NCBI GenBank assembly: GCA_902592285.1 | Contig: CACJED010000003.1 | Location: 1-56,999, forward strand | DNA length: 56,999 nucleotides | Direction: 5' to 3' | Source: an uncultured Pelagibacteraceae bacterium | GTDB lineage: Bacteria > Pseudomonadota > Alphaproteobacteria > Pelagibacterales > Pelagibacteraceae | Shown: positions 1-9,631 of the stretch, in pieces | Numbering within the stretch: the stretch's first letter is position 1 | Layout: every line of letters starts with the position of its first letter | Notes under the pieces: generated by a model | Told to the model about the DNA's origin: nothing | The model's database searches: none | What the model saw: the letters and a program-made list of their open reading frames with translations, nothing else | Position numbers and translations under genes: made by a program

Positions 1-929
1 CTTTCATAGTTATTATTAAATTTTCCAGATAAAAATAACATACAACATAACAATGCAATTAAAGGAATATAGATTGGTTTAAAAAATCTCTTTAACAATT
101 CTTGTTTTATTTCGTCTATTGAATCTTTATTTTTACATTTTTCTACATTAATAATTAAATTTTCAAATAAGCAGCCCAATAAAATTTTTGAGTTAATTTC
201 TTGAATCTTTGGCTTTATGATCGAGTTAGATCCGAAAGCCTCAAGGCTGAAATCAATTTGATCAAATTTAAAGGTATTAACTCTATTTTTGTCACTGTTA
301 ATTACCTTTCCATTAAAAAGTACAAATTTATTATTTCTTTTTTCACTTACTAATATACCATTTTTAGCATATATCATTCTCGAATATTCTTTTGTGGAGT
401 CATCAATAAAGATATTAGAAAAATTATCAGAATCTTTTTCTTCAATAAAAATAGTAAGACCTTTCACAGCATTGATAAATTTTCCTTCATTTATGAGATT
501 AGTAAAAAAATCAACATTTGAATTTTTAATAAGATTTCTTGCTTTAAGTTGAGATAAGGGAGATAAATATGATCCCAGAAAAATTTGAATTATCATTAGT
601 GATATTGAAAATATCAATACTGTATTTATGAATTTAATTTTACTAATTCCATTAATCCAAAAAATATTTAGTTCATTGTTAAATTCATACCTTATTATGG
701 TGTAAAATAATGATATAAAAAACATAAATGGAAGTATTCTATGAATAATTTTGGGAAAATTTAATAAAGTATATAAAAAATATACCTTAAGACCATGACC
801 GTCTTCAGATACAAAATCAAAATAATTTATTGCTTGTATAGTCCAAACAATTAATCCCATTATTAATATGGAAAATATAAAAAAGATTAAGACATCTAAT
901 AAAAATTTTCTAAAGACTAATTTTTTCAT
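1..929 (-). CDS. lptF: LptF/LptG family lipopolysaccharide export permease (3' end runs off window)
   Basis: Not in the ORF track (open at window edge). Reverse complement from CAT at 927-929 reads MKKLVFRKFLLDVLIFFIFSILIMGLIVWTIQAINYFDFVSEDGHGLKVYFLYTLLNFPKIIHRILPFMFFISLFYTIIRYEFNNELNIFWINGISKIKFIN..., typical YjgP/YjgQ; divergent from pepA as is common. Confidence 0.85.
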   Translation of the reverse strand, partial: MKKLVFRKFLLDVLIFFIFSILIMGLIVWTIQAINYFDFVSEDGHGLKVYFLYTLLNFPKIIHRILPFMFFISLFYTIIRYEFNNELNIFWINGISKIKFINTVLIFSISLMIIQIFLGSYLSPLSQLKARNLIKNSNVDFFTNLINEGKFINAVKGLTIFIEEKDSDNFSNIFIDDSTKEYSRMIYAKNGILVSEKRNNKFVLFNGKVINSDKNRVNTFKFDQIDFSLEAFGSNSIIKPKIQEINSKILLGCLFENLIINVEKCKNKDSIDEIKQELLKRFFKPIYIPLIALLCCMLFLSGKFNNNYE

Positions 930-974
930 TGATATTTTATTGTTTATATTTATATACCATTCATCGCACGTAGA

Positions 975-2447
975 TTGAATTTAAAATTTATGACTATTCA
1001 AATTAATTATAAAAATAAAGCTTTATATAATGTTTCCTCAAATCTAGTATTATTTGTTGATGAAAAATTCAATATTAATGGCTTAAAAAAACATATTTCA
1101 AACTCGGAATTTTTATATATTTCAGACTTGTTAAAAACAAATAATTTCAAAAAAGATTTACTTTTTTTTGAAATTAATTCTAAAAAAACTATTTTTTTAG
1201 TTTCAATTAAAAAAAATTTAAAACCTTCAGATGCGGAAAGTTTAGGAGCTAAATTTCATGGCTATCTAAATTATGAAAAGAAAAAAGATTATTTTATAAA
1301 TTCAGATACGATCAATAGCAAAATTGAAAATTTCTTAGGTTATTTTTTGCATGGACTAAAACTTAAATCTTACGAATTTAATATTTATAAATCAAAAAAA
1401 AAAAAGAATTCTGTTTCTATTAATGTAATTGGAAGTAAAAACAAAATATCTTCTCAAAGTCAGTTAAAGTTTAATGCATTAGAGGAAGGAGTTTATTTGA
1501 CAAGAGATCTAGTCTCTGAGCCAGGTAATGTTTTACACCCTGATGAATATGCAAAAAGAATAAATTCTCTTAAAAAATATGGTTTAAAAATTAATATTTA
1601 TGATGAAAAAAAATTGAAAAAACTTGGTATGAATGCTTTGTTAGGTGTAGGTCAGGGAAGTATAAGGGGCTCTTACCTTGTGACTATTGAATGGAACGGT
1701 GTAAAAAATAATTCAAAACCTTTAGCGTTTGTTGGTAAAGGAGTCTGTTTTGATACAGGAGGAATTTCTTTAAAACCTGCTAAGTTTATGGAAGATATGA
1801 CTTATGATATGGCAGGGTCCGCTGTAGTTGTTGGGTTAATGAAAAATCTTGCATTGAGAAAAGCAAAAATTAATGTTGTAGGCGTAGTTGGACTTGTTGA
1901 AAATATGCCAGGCGGTAATGCTCAAAGACCTGGAGACATTGTAAAATCATACAGTGGCAAAACCATCGAAATATTAAATACTGATGCTGAGGGCAGATTA
2001 GTTTTAGCAGATGCCTTAACTTTTACTGAAAAAAAATTCAAACCTGAATTAATTGTTGATTTAGCAACTTTAACTGGTGCTATAATAGTCTCTCTGGGAT
2101 CTGAGTATGCTGGACTTTTTTCTAATAATGAAAAATTATCTAAACAATTATTGGAAGCTGGTGAAAAAGTTGATGAGAAACTATGGAGAATGCCATTACA
2201 TAAAAACTTTGACAAACTTATAGATTCAAAAAATGCTGATATGCAAAATATCAATTATGTAGGTGGAGCAGGATCAACTACAGCTGCACAATTTTTACAG
2301 AGATTTATTTTAAATAAAACACCTTGGGCTCACCTAGACATAGCTGGAATGGCGTTTTCAAAATATGGAGGAGCTTTAAATTCAGGTGGTGCCACAGGCT
2401 ATGGAGTGCGATTATTAAATAAACTTATAGAGGATGATTATGAGTAA
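975..2447 (+). CDS. pepA: Leucyl aminopeptidase (M17); start probably ATG at 990
   Basis: NTDAEGRLVLADAL motif, VGKGVCFDTGGISLKPA. Confidence 0.95.
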   Translation: MNLKFMTIQINYKNKALYNVSSNLVLFVDEKFNINGLKKHISNSEFLYISDLLKTNNFKKDLLFFEINSKKTIFLVSIKKNLKPSDAESLGAKFHGYLNYEKKKDYFINSDTINSKIENFLGYFLHGLKLKSYEFNIYKSKKKKNSVSINVIGSKNKISSQSQLKFNALEEGVYLTRDLVSEPGNVLHPDEYAKRINSLKKYGLKINIYDEKKLKKLGMNALLGVGQGSIRGSYLVTIEWNGVKNNSKPLAFVGKGVCFDTGGISLKPAKFMEDMTYDMAGSAVVVGLMKNLALRKAKINVVGVVGLVENMPGGNAQRPGDIVKSYSGKTIEILNTDAEGRLVLADALTFTEKKFKPELIVDLATLTGAIIVSLGSEYAGLFSNNEKLSKQLLEAGEKVDEKLWRMPLHKNFDKLIDSKNADMQNINYVGGAGSTTAAQFLQRFILNKTPWAHLDIAGMAFSKYGGALNSGGATGYGVRLLNKLIEDDYE

Positions 2448-2850
2448 AAATGAAAAAACATTATCAATTATTAAACCTGATGCTGTAGAAAGAAACTTAG
2501 ATAATGAAATAAAAGAAATTTTTAAAAATAACGGTTTTTCAATATTAAAAGAAAAAAAAATTCAAATCGAAAAATCTGAAGCTGAAAAATTTTATAAAGT
2601 TCATGAAACTAAACCATTTTATAATGATCTTTGTTCCTATCTTTCATCTGGTCCTATAGTTGTAATGGTACTAGAAAAAGCCAATGCTGTAATAGATAAT
2701 AGAGAATTAATGGGAGCAACAAATCCAAAAGAAGCCAAAGATGGGACTATAAGAAAGAAATATGGAATATCAATTGATAAAAACTCTGTTCATGGCTCTG
2801 ATAGTATTGAGAATGCAAAAATAGAAATTGATTTTTTCTTTAAAGATTAA
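2440..2850 (+). CDS. ndk: Nucleoside diphosphate kinase
   Basis: TLSIIKPDAVERN, NSVHGSDSIENAKIEI active-site His motif; overlaps pepA 3' end. Confidence 0.95.
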   Translation: MSKNEKTLSIIKPDAVERNLDNEIKEIFKNNGFSILKEKKIQIEKSEAEKFYKVHETKPFYNDLCSYLSSGPIVVMVLEKANAVIDNRELMGATNPKEAKDGTIRKKYGISIDKNSVHGSDSIENAKIEIDFFFKD

Positions 2851-3424
2851 CAATTACTTTTGATATCGCTTTTGGGTATAAAATATGTTCCTGTTTTAGA
2901 ACCTTTTTTTTTATTTTCTCAGCAGTATCATTTTTAAAAATTCGTACTTTTTTCTGAAGAATAATTTTTCCAGAGTCCAGTTTTGAATTAACATAATGAA
3001 CTGAACAACCACAAAATTTTTCTTTATTTTCGATAGCCCTTTGATGAGTATTAAGACCTTTATATTTTGGTAATAATGAGGGGTGGATATTAATTATTTT
3101 TCCCTTGAATTTTTTAATGAGTTTAGCAGACAAAATTTTCATGAATCCTGCTAGACAAACTAGATCTATACTATTTCTTTTTAATTCTTTTAAGATAGTT
3201 TTTTCTGCATTAGTAATATTTTCATAATGTATAATTTTTTTGTTTATGTTGTGTTTTTTGGCATAGTTAAGACCTTTAGCTTTAGAGTTGTTTGAAATTA
3301 TTAGACATATTTTATATCTTGATTTTTTTCTTAATGAATGTGAAATAAGGTTTTTTAAATTACTTCCAGTTCCTGATATAAAAACTGCAATATTAATTTT
3401 TTTAATTCCAATTAATTTTACCAT
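2840..3424 (-). CDS. purN: Phosphoribosylglycinamide formyltransferase
   Basis: FISGTGSNLKNLI, NIHPSLLPKYKGLNTHQRAIENKEKFCGCSVHYV. Confidence 0.95.
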   Translation of the reverse strand: MVKLIGIKKINIAVFISGTGSNLKNLISHSLRKKSRYKICLIISNNSKAKGLNYAKKHNINKKIIHYENITNAEKTILKELKRNSIDLVCLAGFMKILSAKLIKKFKGKIINIHPSLLPKYKGLNTHQRAIENKEKFCGCSVHYVNSKLDSGKIILQKKVRIFKNDTAEKIKKKVLKQEHILYPKAISKVIVNL

Positions 3425-4430
3425 TTAGTCTAACTTTATTTTTTCCTTTGGTAATTTTTCCAATAACATAAGGTCTAAATTCTTTAGAAAAATATTTATT
3501 AATTTTTTTTAAATCTTTCATATTAATTATTAAACAGAAGCCAACACCACAATTAAAAGTTTTTAACATTTCTATGTCTGAAATATTATTTTTTTTAAGC
3601 CATCTAAAAATCTCGAGCGTTTTTATTTTATCTAAATCAATATCAGCACATAAGTTATTAGGTATTATTCTTTTAATATTTTCTGCCAATCCACCACCAG
3701 TTATATTAGCACATCCTATCAATATTTTTTTTTGGATTAAATTCAAAACTTCATTTACATAAATTTTAGTTGGTTTAATTAATTCTTTTTTCAGAAAAAG
3801 ATCTTTCTTAAAATTAATTTTTTTTTGTTTTAAAACATGTCTTATTAAAGAATAACCATTAGAGTGTATTCCGGAGGAGGGGACTCCTAAAATTAAATCT
3901 CCATTTCTTATTTTGTTTTTTTTTAAAATTTTATTTTCTTCAACTATTCCTACGGCAAAGCCTGCTATATCAAATTTACCTTTTTCGTATGTGTCTGGCA
4001 TCTCTGCCGTTTCACCTCCAACAAGTTCGCACTTTGCAATCTCACAACCTTTTTTTATTCCTAAAATAATTGATTTAAGTTTTTTCAAATTAATCTTATT
4101 GATAGAAATATAATCTAAAAATAAAAGAGGCTTTGCACCCTGCACAATTAAGTCGTTAACACTCATCGCAACTAAATCTATGCCTATTGTATCAAATTTA
4201 TTTAATAAATTTGCTATTTCAACTTTAGTACCAACACCATCTGTACAAGCAACTATTTTGGGTCTTTTTATTCCCTTAGGTATACTGGATATTGAGCCAA
4301 ATCCACCGATATTATCAAACTTTTTGTTGCCTTTTTTCTTTGATGATATCTTTGATATGAAATTTACAAATTTATCTGCTTTTACAATATTGACGCCACT
4401 TTTTTTATAGGTAAAGATTTTTTTATTCAT
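3402..4430 (-). CDS. purM: Phosphoribosylformylglycinamidine cyclo-ligase (start chosen at MNKKIFTYKKSGV)
   Basis: ACTDGVGTKVEIA, LVGGETAEMPDTY, GVPSSGIHSNGYSLIR; overlaps purN. Confidence 0.95.
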   Translation of the reverse strand: MNKKIFTYKKSGVNIVKADKFVNFISKISSKKKGNKKFDNIGGFGSISSIPKGIKRPKIVACTDGVGTKVEIANLLNKFDTIGIDLVAMSVNDLIVQGAKPLLFLDYISINKINLKKLKSIILGIKKGCEIAKCELVGGETAEMPDTYEKGKFDIAGFAVGIVEENKILKKNKIRNGDLILGVPSSGIHSNGYSLIRHVLKQKKINFKKDLFLKKELIKPTKIYVNEVLNLIQKKILIGCANITGGGLAENIKRIIPNNLCADIDLDKIKTLEIFRWLKKNNISDIEMLKTFNCGVGFCLIINMKDLKKINKYFSKEFRPYVIGKITKGKNKVRLNGKINWN

Positions 4431-4448
4431 TAAAGTATTGCTAAAACA

Positions 4449-5510
4449 ATGTATTTTAAAAAACACTTATATATTCTTTTTTTAATTCTAGCTCTAAATT
4501 TATCTTTTTTTTCCACAAATAAATTAAACGCAAATACTTTTTTTATTGATGACATAGAGATTACTGAAAAATTAGAGAATAATTTTAATAAAGAAATTCT
4601 AATAAATAAGGGATTCAAAAAGGCTTATATCGAGTTGATAAGTAAACTAGTGCAATCTAAAGATTTGTCTAAGATTAAAGATATTAAATTGAATGAGATT
4701 AAAAGTATGATTGAAACTTTTTCAATTAAAGAAGAAAAATTTATAAATAAAACATATAATTTAAATTTAGGTGTATCATTTAATAAAAAAGAAATATTAA
4801 ATTATTTAAATAGAAAAAATATTTTTCCTTCACAAATTAAAGAGGAGAAATTTTTATTCATTCCGATTCTCTTAGATCAATCAAAGAATGATATTATGGT
4901 ATATTCAGATAATCCAATGTATGATTATTGGAAACTTGATAATAGAAGAGAACATCTAATAGAATATGTTTTACCCACAGAAGATTTAGAAGATTTAAAT
5001 TTAATCAGAAAAAATTACTTGGAAATAGAAAATTATGATTTTAAAAAAATTATAGAAAAATATTTTATAGAAAATTCAATTATTGCTGTATTTTTTAAAA
5101 ATGGAGATGAAATAAAAGTTTTGTCTAAAATTAAGGTAAAAAATAAGCAAGTCATAAAAAGTAATTCATTTAATGATATAGATTTGAATAAAACAGATAA
5201 TCTCAATACATTGATATACAATTTAAAGTTAATTTATGAAGACTTCTGGAAAGAAAATAATTTGATTAATACATCAATTAAACTTCCAATTATGATCAGT
5301 TTAGATAATAAAAATTTTGAATTATCTTTAAAATTTGAGGAAACTTTAAATATGTTAGACCTTGTTAATAGTTTTACTGTAAGAAAATTTGATAAGGATC
5401 TTATATTTTATGAACTTATATTTAATGGAACACCCCAAAATTTTATAAATTTAATGGAAGAACATGATTTTAGTTTAGATACTCAAAATAAAATTTGGAA
5501 CTTAAAATGA
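4449..5510 (+). CDS. DUF2066-like secreted/membrane protein
   Basis: N-terminal hydrophobic signal; position between purM and hda-like gene matches alphaproteobacterial synteny for DUF2066. Confidence 0.55.
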   Translation: MYFKKHLYILFLILALNLSFFSTNKLNANTFFIDDIEITEKLENNFNKEILINKGFKKAYIELISKLVQSKDLSKIKDIKLNEIKSMIETFSIKEEKFINKTYNLNLGVSFNKKEILNYLNRKNIFPSQIKEEKFLFIPILLDQSKNDIMVYSDNPMYDYWKLDNRREHLIEYVLPTEDLEDLNLIRKNYLEIENYDFKKIIEKYFIENSIIAVFFKNGDEIKVLSKIKVKNKQVIKSNSFNDIDLNKTDNLNTLIYNLKLIYEDFWKENNLINTSIKLPIMISLDNKNFELSLKFEETLNMLDLVNSFTVRKFDKDLIFYELIFNGTPQNFINLMEEHDFSLDTQNKIWNLK

Positions 5511-6169
5511 CTGATTTAAATCAATTAATTATTCAGTTCGATTATGAAAAAAATTTTAAGGATGATGATTTCTATGTATCTAAGAGTAATAAACATATTT
5601 TCGATATGTTGAATAATTGGCCAGGATGGGAAAAAAAATTTTTAAATATCTCAGGAGAAAAATATTCAGGAAAAACTCACCTCATTAATATATTCATAAA
5701 AAAATTTAATGGCATTAAATTCGATGCTAAATCAATTAAAGATGAAGATCTAAAAAAAATAAAAATTCACGAGAATATTATATTAGAGGATTTAGAAGAA
5801 AAAATTGACGAAAAATTAATATACAGTTTATTAAATATAATTGATATAGATAACAAATTTATAATTATTACATCAAAAAAACCAATCGTAGATTTAAATT
5901 TTTTATTGAAAGATCTTAAATCAAGAGCAACTAATTTCATCATACAAAAAATTGAAAAACCTGATGAAGATTTAATGTTTGCAATGATTTTAAAAAACTT
6001 TTCAGACCGTCAAATTTTAATTGATAAAAAACTTATAAATTTCATTATCAAAAGAATTGATAGATCGTATAGCAAAATATTTAATTTCATATATAAATTG
6101 GACGAACTTAGTTTAAAAAAGAAAAAACCAATCGATTTTAGGTTAATAAAAGAGGTTTTAGGAGAGTAA
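5507..6169 (+). CDS. hdaA: DnaA-related AAA+ protein, HdaA/Hda-like replication regulator
   Basis: Walker A GEKYSGKTHL, Walker B-like IILEDLEE, N-terminal QLIIQF clamp-binding-like motif, 'WPGWEKKFLNISG'. Confidence 0.7.
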   Translation: MTDLNQLIIQFDYEKNFKDDDFYVSKSNKHIFDMLNNWPGWEKKFLNISGEKYSGKTHLINIFIKKFNGIKFDAKSIKDEDLKKIKIHENIILEDLEEKIDEKLIYSLLNIIDIDNKFIIITSKKPIVDLNFLLKDLKSRATNFIIQKIEKPDEDLMFAMILKNFSDRQILIDKKLINFIIKRIDRSYSKIFNFIYKLDELSLKKKKPIDFRLIKEVLGE

Positions 6170-7957
6170 TTGAGTAATAGGTACCGAACACATAATTGTA
6201 ATGAATTACGAAAAAAGCATGTTGATACAAATGTTGTGCTTTCTGGATGGATAAATAAAAAAAGAGATCATGGCAATTTATTATTTATCGATCTTCGCGA
6301 TAATTATGGAATTACACAATGTATAATTGAAAAAGAAAATTCTAATTTTCGAGAATTGGAAAAAACACAATTAGAAACAGTAATTAGAATTGAAGGTAAG
6401 GTAGTCAATAGATCAAAAGAAACAGTCAATAATGAAATAAGTACAGGTGAAATAGAAGTAGGTATAATTAAATTTGATGTTCTTGGTGCTTGTAGAGAAC
6501 TACCATTACCAGTTTTTAGTGATCAAGAATATGCTGAGGACATCAGATTAAAATATAGATTTTTAGACTTAAGAAGAAAAAAAATTCATGAAAATATTAT
6601 TCTTAGGTCAAAAGTAATTTCGTATATCAGAAGTGAAATGAATAATTTAGGATTTTTAGAATTTCAAACTCCAATTTTAACATCATCAAGTCCAGAAGGA
6701 GCTAGAGATTTTTTAGTTCCAAGTAGATTGAACCCTGGAAAATTTTATGCATTGCCACAAGCACCACAACAATTTAAGCAATTAATAATGGTGTCTGGGT
6801 TTGATAAATATTTTCAAATTGCTCCATGTTTTAGAGATGAAGATGCAAGAGCAGATAGAAGCCCAGGTGAGTTTTATCAATTGGATTTAGAAATGTCATT
6901 TGTAGAACAAGAGGACGTTTTTAATGTAGTTGAAGAATTATTGATTAATACTTTTAAACAATTTTCCAATAAAAAAATACTTTTTAATAAATTTCCAAGA
7001 ATTAAGTACAAAGAATCAATGTTAAAATATGGATCAGATAAACCTGATCTTAGAAATCCTTTGATTATAAATGATATTACAGAAATTTTTCTAAGAGATG
7101 ATGTAAAATTTGAGATTTTTAAAAAACTTGTAAAATCAGGTTCAAAGGTAAGATGTATTGTAACAAAAAAAACTAAAGATAGACCTAGAAGTTTTTTTGA
7201 TAATATTGATAAATGGGCAAAAGAGCAAGGAGCTTCAGGACTAGCTTATTTTACTTTTGAGAATGAAAAAAAACTCTCAGGAAAAGGACCAGTAGGAAAA
7301 TTTTTTTCTGAAGAATCTTTACGTGAAATTATGAATATTACTGGTGCTGAAGTCGGTGATAGTATATTTTTAGCCTGTTCAAAACAAAAAGAGCTTGAAA
7401 AAATAACGTCAATAGCAAGAGATAAGATCGCAAAAGATTTAGAAATAATAGATAACAGTGTTTTTGCATTTTGTTGGGTTGTAGATTACCCGATGTTTGA
7501 ATTGAATGATTTAACTAAAAAAATAGAATTTAGCCACAATCCTTTTTCAATGCCTCAGGGTGATATCAACCAAATAAACTTTGAGAATCCTCTTGATATT
7601 CTAGCTTATCAATATGATATAGTTTGTAATGGAGTTGAGTTATCATCAGGAGCCATAAGAAATCATATTCCTGAACTGATGTATAAACTTTTTTCAATTG
7701 CAGGATATACAAAAAAAGATGTTAATGAAAAATTTAGTGGTATGATTAATGCCTTAAGTTATGGCGCTCCACCACATGGTGGTATAGCACCAGGAATTGA
7801 TAGAATTGTAATGTTGCTTGCTGAAGAAAAAAATATAAGAGAAGTAACAATGTTTCCAATGAATCAAAACGCCCAGGACCTTATGATGAATGCTCCATCA
7901 GATGTGAGTGAAAAACAACTAAAAGAACTTAATATAAACCTAAAAAATAAAAAATAA
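6170..7957 (+). CDS. aspS: Aspartyl-tRNA synthetase (TTG start)
   Basis: RTHNCNELRKKHVDTNVVLSGWINKKRDHG..., SPQLFKQLIMVSG-type class II motifs, GIDRIVMLL. Confidence 0.97.
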   Translation: MSNRYRTHNCNELRKKHVDTNVVLSGWINKKRDHGNLLFIDLRDNYGITQCIIEKENSNFRELEKTQLETVIRIEGKVVNRSKETVNNEISTGEIEVGIIKFDVLGACRELPLPVFSDQEYAEDIRLKYRFLDLRRKKIHENIILRSKVISYIRSEMNNLGFLEFQTPILTSSSPEGARDFLVPSRLNPGKFYALPQAPQQFKQLIMVSGFDKYFQIAPCFRDEDARADRSPGEFYQLDLEMSFVEQEDVFNVVEELLINTFKQFSNKKILFNKFPRIKYKESMLKYGSDKPDLRNPLIINDITEIFLRDDVKFEIFKKLVKSGSKVRCIVTKKTKDRPRSFFDNIDKWAKEQGASGLAYFTFENEKKLSGKGPVGKFFSEESLREIMNITGAEVGDSIFLACSKQKELEKITSIARDKIAKDLEIIDNSVFAFCWVVDYPMFELNDLTKKIEFSHNPFSMPQGDINQINFENPLDILAYQYDIVCNGVELSSGAIRNHIPELMYKLFSIAGYTKKDVNEKFSGMINALSYGAPPHGGIAPGIDRIVMLLAEEKNIREVTMFPMNQNAQDLMMNAPSDVSEKQLKELNINLKNKK

Positions 7958-8782
7958 TTATTTTTTTCCTTTTAAACTTATTTTTACATCTGACAAATCT
8001 ACAAGATTTTTTTTGTAATTGTTTCTTACAAAGCCTTTACTTGTAATATCTTTAACAATTTTTAACAGTTGATTTTGATCTTCCGAATTTTGATCATTAT
8101 CCTGATTAAAAGTCTCTGATCCGCCAATGGCAGGAGTATGAGCTAAATCCTCCCTATTTTGATAGGATATAGCTAATTCTCTAAATATATAATCTAAAAT
8201 AGAAGTTGCACTTAATATTCTATCATTACCGAATACTTTACCAGATGGTTCAAACTTAGTACCAACAAAAGCACTTATAAATTCATCTAATGGAACTCCG
8301 TATTGTAAGCCTAAAGATACCGCTATTGCAAAATTATTCATTAATGCTTTAACTAACTCTCCTTCTTTACTAGTATCAATGAAAATTTCTCCAATTTTAC
8401 CATCTTCATATTCTCCAGTATGAAGATAAACTTTATGGTCACCTATAGTTGCTTTTTGAATGTAACCTTTTCTTCTATCGGGCATACTAAATCTCTTACC
8501 TTTATTCTCAGATTTTTTTAATTCTTTTGCCACTGAGTGTTCAAAATTTTCTTTTTTAGTATTGGTATTATTTGAAACAAGATCGATTTGATTATCAACA
8601 ACTTTGCTGTTTTTAGGGTCTAAACCTTTAGTCTTTCTGTTATCAAGTTTAACATCTAAAATTTCAAATTTGCCATCGTCTCTTTTTTCAAGATTTTTAA
8701 GCTCTGCTTCGTTTATTTTATCCAGGTAATGATTAACCTTAAAAGTACAAGTATAATAAGTTTCAACTAAATATTTTGCCAT
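7958..8782 (-). CDS. Stand-alone protein resembling the C-terminal (TSCPD) region of B12-dependent ribonucleotide reductase NrdJ
   Basis: [105 protein letters not shown]. Confidence 0.75.
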   Translation of the reverse strand: MAKYLVETYYTCTFKVNHYLDKINEAELKNLEKRDDGKFEILDVKLDNRKTKGLDPKNSKVVDNQIDLVSNNTNTKKENFEHSVAKELKKSENKGKRFSMPDRRKGYIQKATIGDHKVYLHTGEYEDGKIGEIFIDTSKEGELVKALMNNFAIAVSLGLQYGVPLDEFISAFVGTKFEPSGKVFGNDRILSATSILDYIFRELAISYQNREDLAHTPAIGGSETFNQDNDQNSEDQNQLLKIVKDITSKGFVRNNYKKNLVDLSDVKISLKGKK

Positions 8783-8898
8783 TTTGCCTCAAATTTTAAA
8801 AATTTATTTTGATAAATGAATCAATTAATTTATATACAAAACCAAATTTTAGTCTAATTTATTTTATACAATTATTAATTGAAAAATAAAAAATTTAT

Positions 8899-9264
8899 AT
8901 GTTGACATTAATAAAAAAAATTTTCACTTGGTGGAACAGAGATACATTTGGAACCAGATTAAAAACTATTTTGTTTGGAAAATTTGTTGGCTCTGATAAT
9001 TTTGGCAACAAATATTATGAGAGCAAAAAAGGTAAACGTTGGGTAATTTATTCAGGTGAAATAGACGCTTCTAAAATTCCTATCGAATGGTACTCATGGA
9101 TGCATTTTACTCCGAATAGAATTGAAAAAAAACATGATCTAGAAAAGTATGTTTGGCAAAAACCTCATCAATCAAACTTAACTGGCACAAATAAGTCATA
9201 TTACCCTAATAAAAATAAAGAAAATGTCATTAATAAAAAATATAAAAGTTGGAAGTCTGAATAA
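8899..9264 (+). CDS. NADH:ubiquinone oxidoreductase 17.2 kDa subunit (NDUFA12/B17.2) family
   Basis: WNRDTFGTRLKTILFGKFVGSDNFGNKYYESKKGKRWVIYSGEIDASKIPIEWYSWMH. Confidence 0.9.
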   Translation: MLTLIKKIFTWWNRDTFGTRLKTILFGKFVGSDNFGNKYYESKKGKRWVIYSGEIDASKIPIEWYSWMHFTPNRIEKKHDLEKYVWQKPHQSNLTGTNKSYYPNKNKENVINKKYKSWKSE

Positions 9265-9631
9265 GTTAATTATCACATTTTTTATTTATATTTTTTTTAC
9301 TCAAATCTCATATTCACAAACAACTAATAATTTTGTTGGGATAAAAACTGATATTAAAATATTAGATAAGATTAGCTCAAAAAATCAATTAATAAATTTG
9401 AAAATTGCTGAGGAAAGCATTTATAAAGATTTAGCAATAAAGGTGATGAAATGTACAAACTCAGAATTAGATGATAATCCTGAAATAAAAGCTTATATCC
9501 AAGTAAGAGATTTAACTAAAAGCGATAATGATAAAGTTTATGTTTTCAATGGATGGATGTTTTCATCCAGTCCTTCAATTGCGCCTTTTGATCACCCTGT
9601 TTATGATATTTGGCTTGTTAATTGTTATTAA
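9224..9631 (+). CDS. DUF2155 domain protein
   Basis: Signal-like N-terminus; NGWMFSSSPSIAPFDHPVYDIWLVNC is typical; follows the NDUFA12-like gene. Confidence 0.8.
   Translation: MSLIKNIKVGSLNKLIITFFIYIFFTQISYSQTTNNFVGIKTDIKILDKISSKNQLINLKIAEESIYKDLAIKVMKCTNSELDDNPEIKAYIQVRDLTKSDNDKVYVFNGWMFSSSPSIAPFDHPVYDIWLVNCY

Noticed and set aside
289-552. 87-aa plus-strand ORF
   Set aside because: Antisense to the partial lptF gene, which has clear homology; low-complexity translation.
1922-2254. Minus-strand 110-aa ORF and similar antisense ORFs (e.g. 3574-3762, 3913-4113, 10242-10496, 12275-12529, 25645-26019, 28835-29098, 36811-37215, 46628-47053, 49106-49417)
   Set aside because: All lie opposite strongly recognised genes; no recognisable domains; expected by chance in AT-rich sequence.
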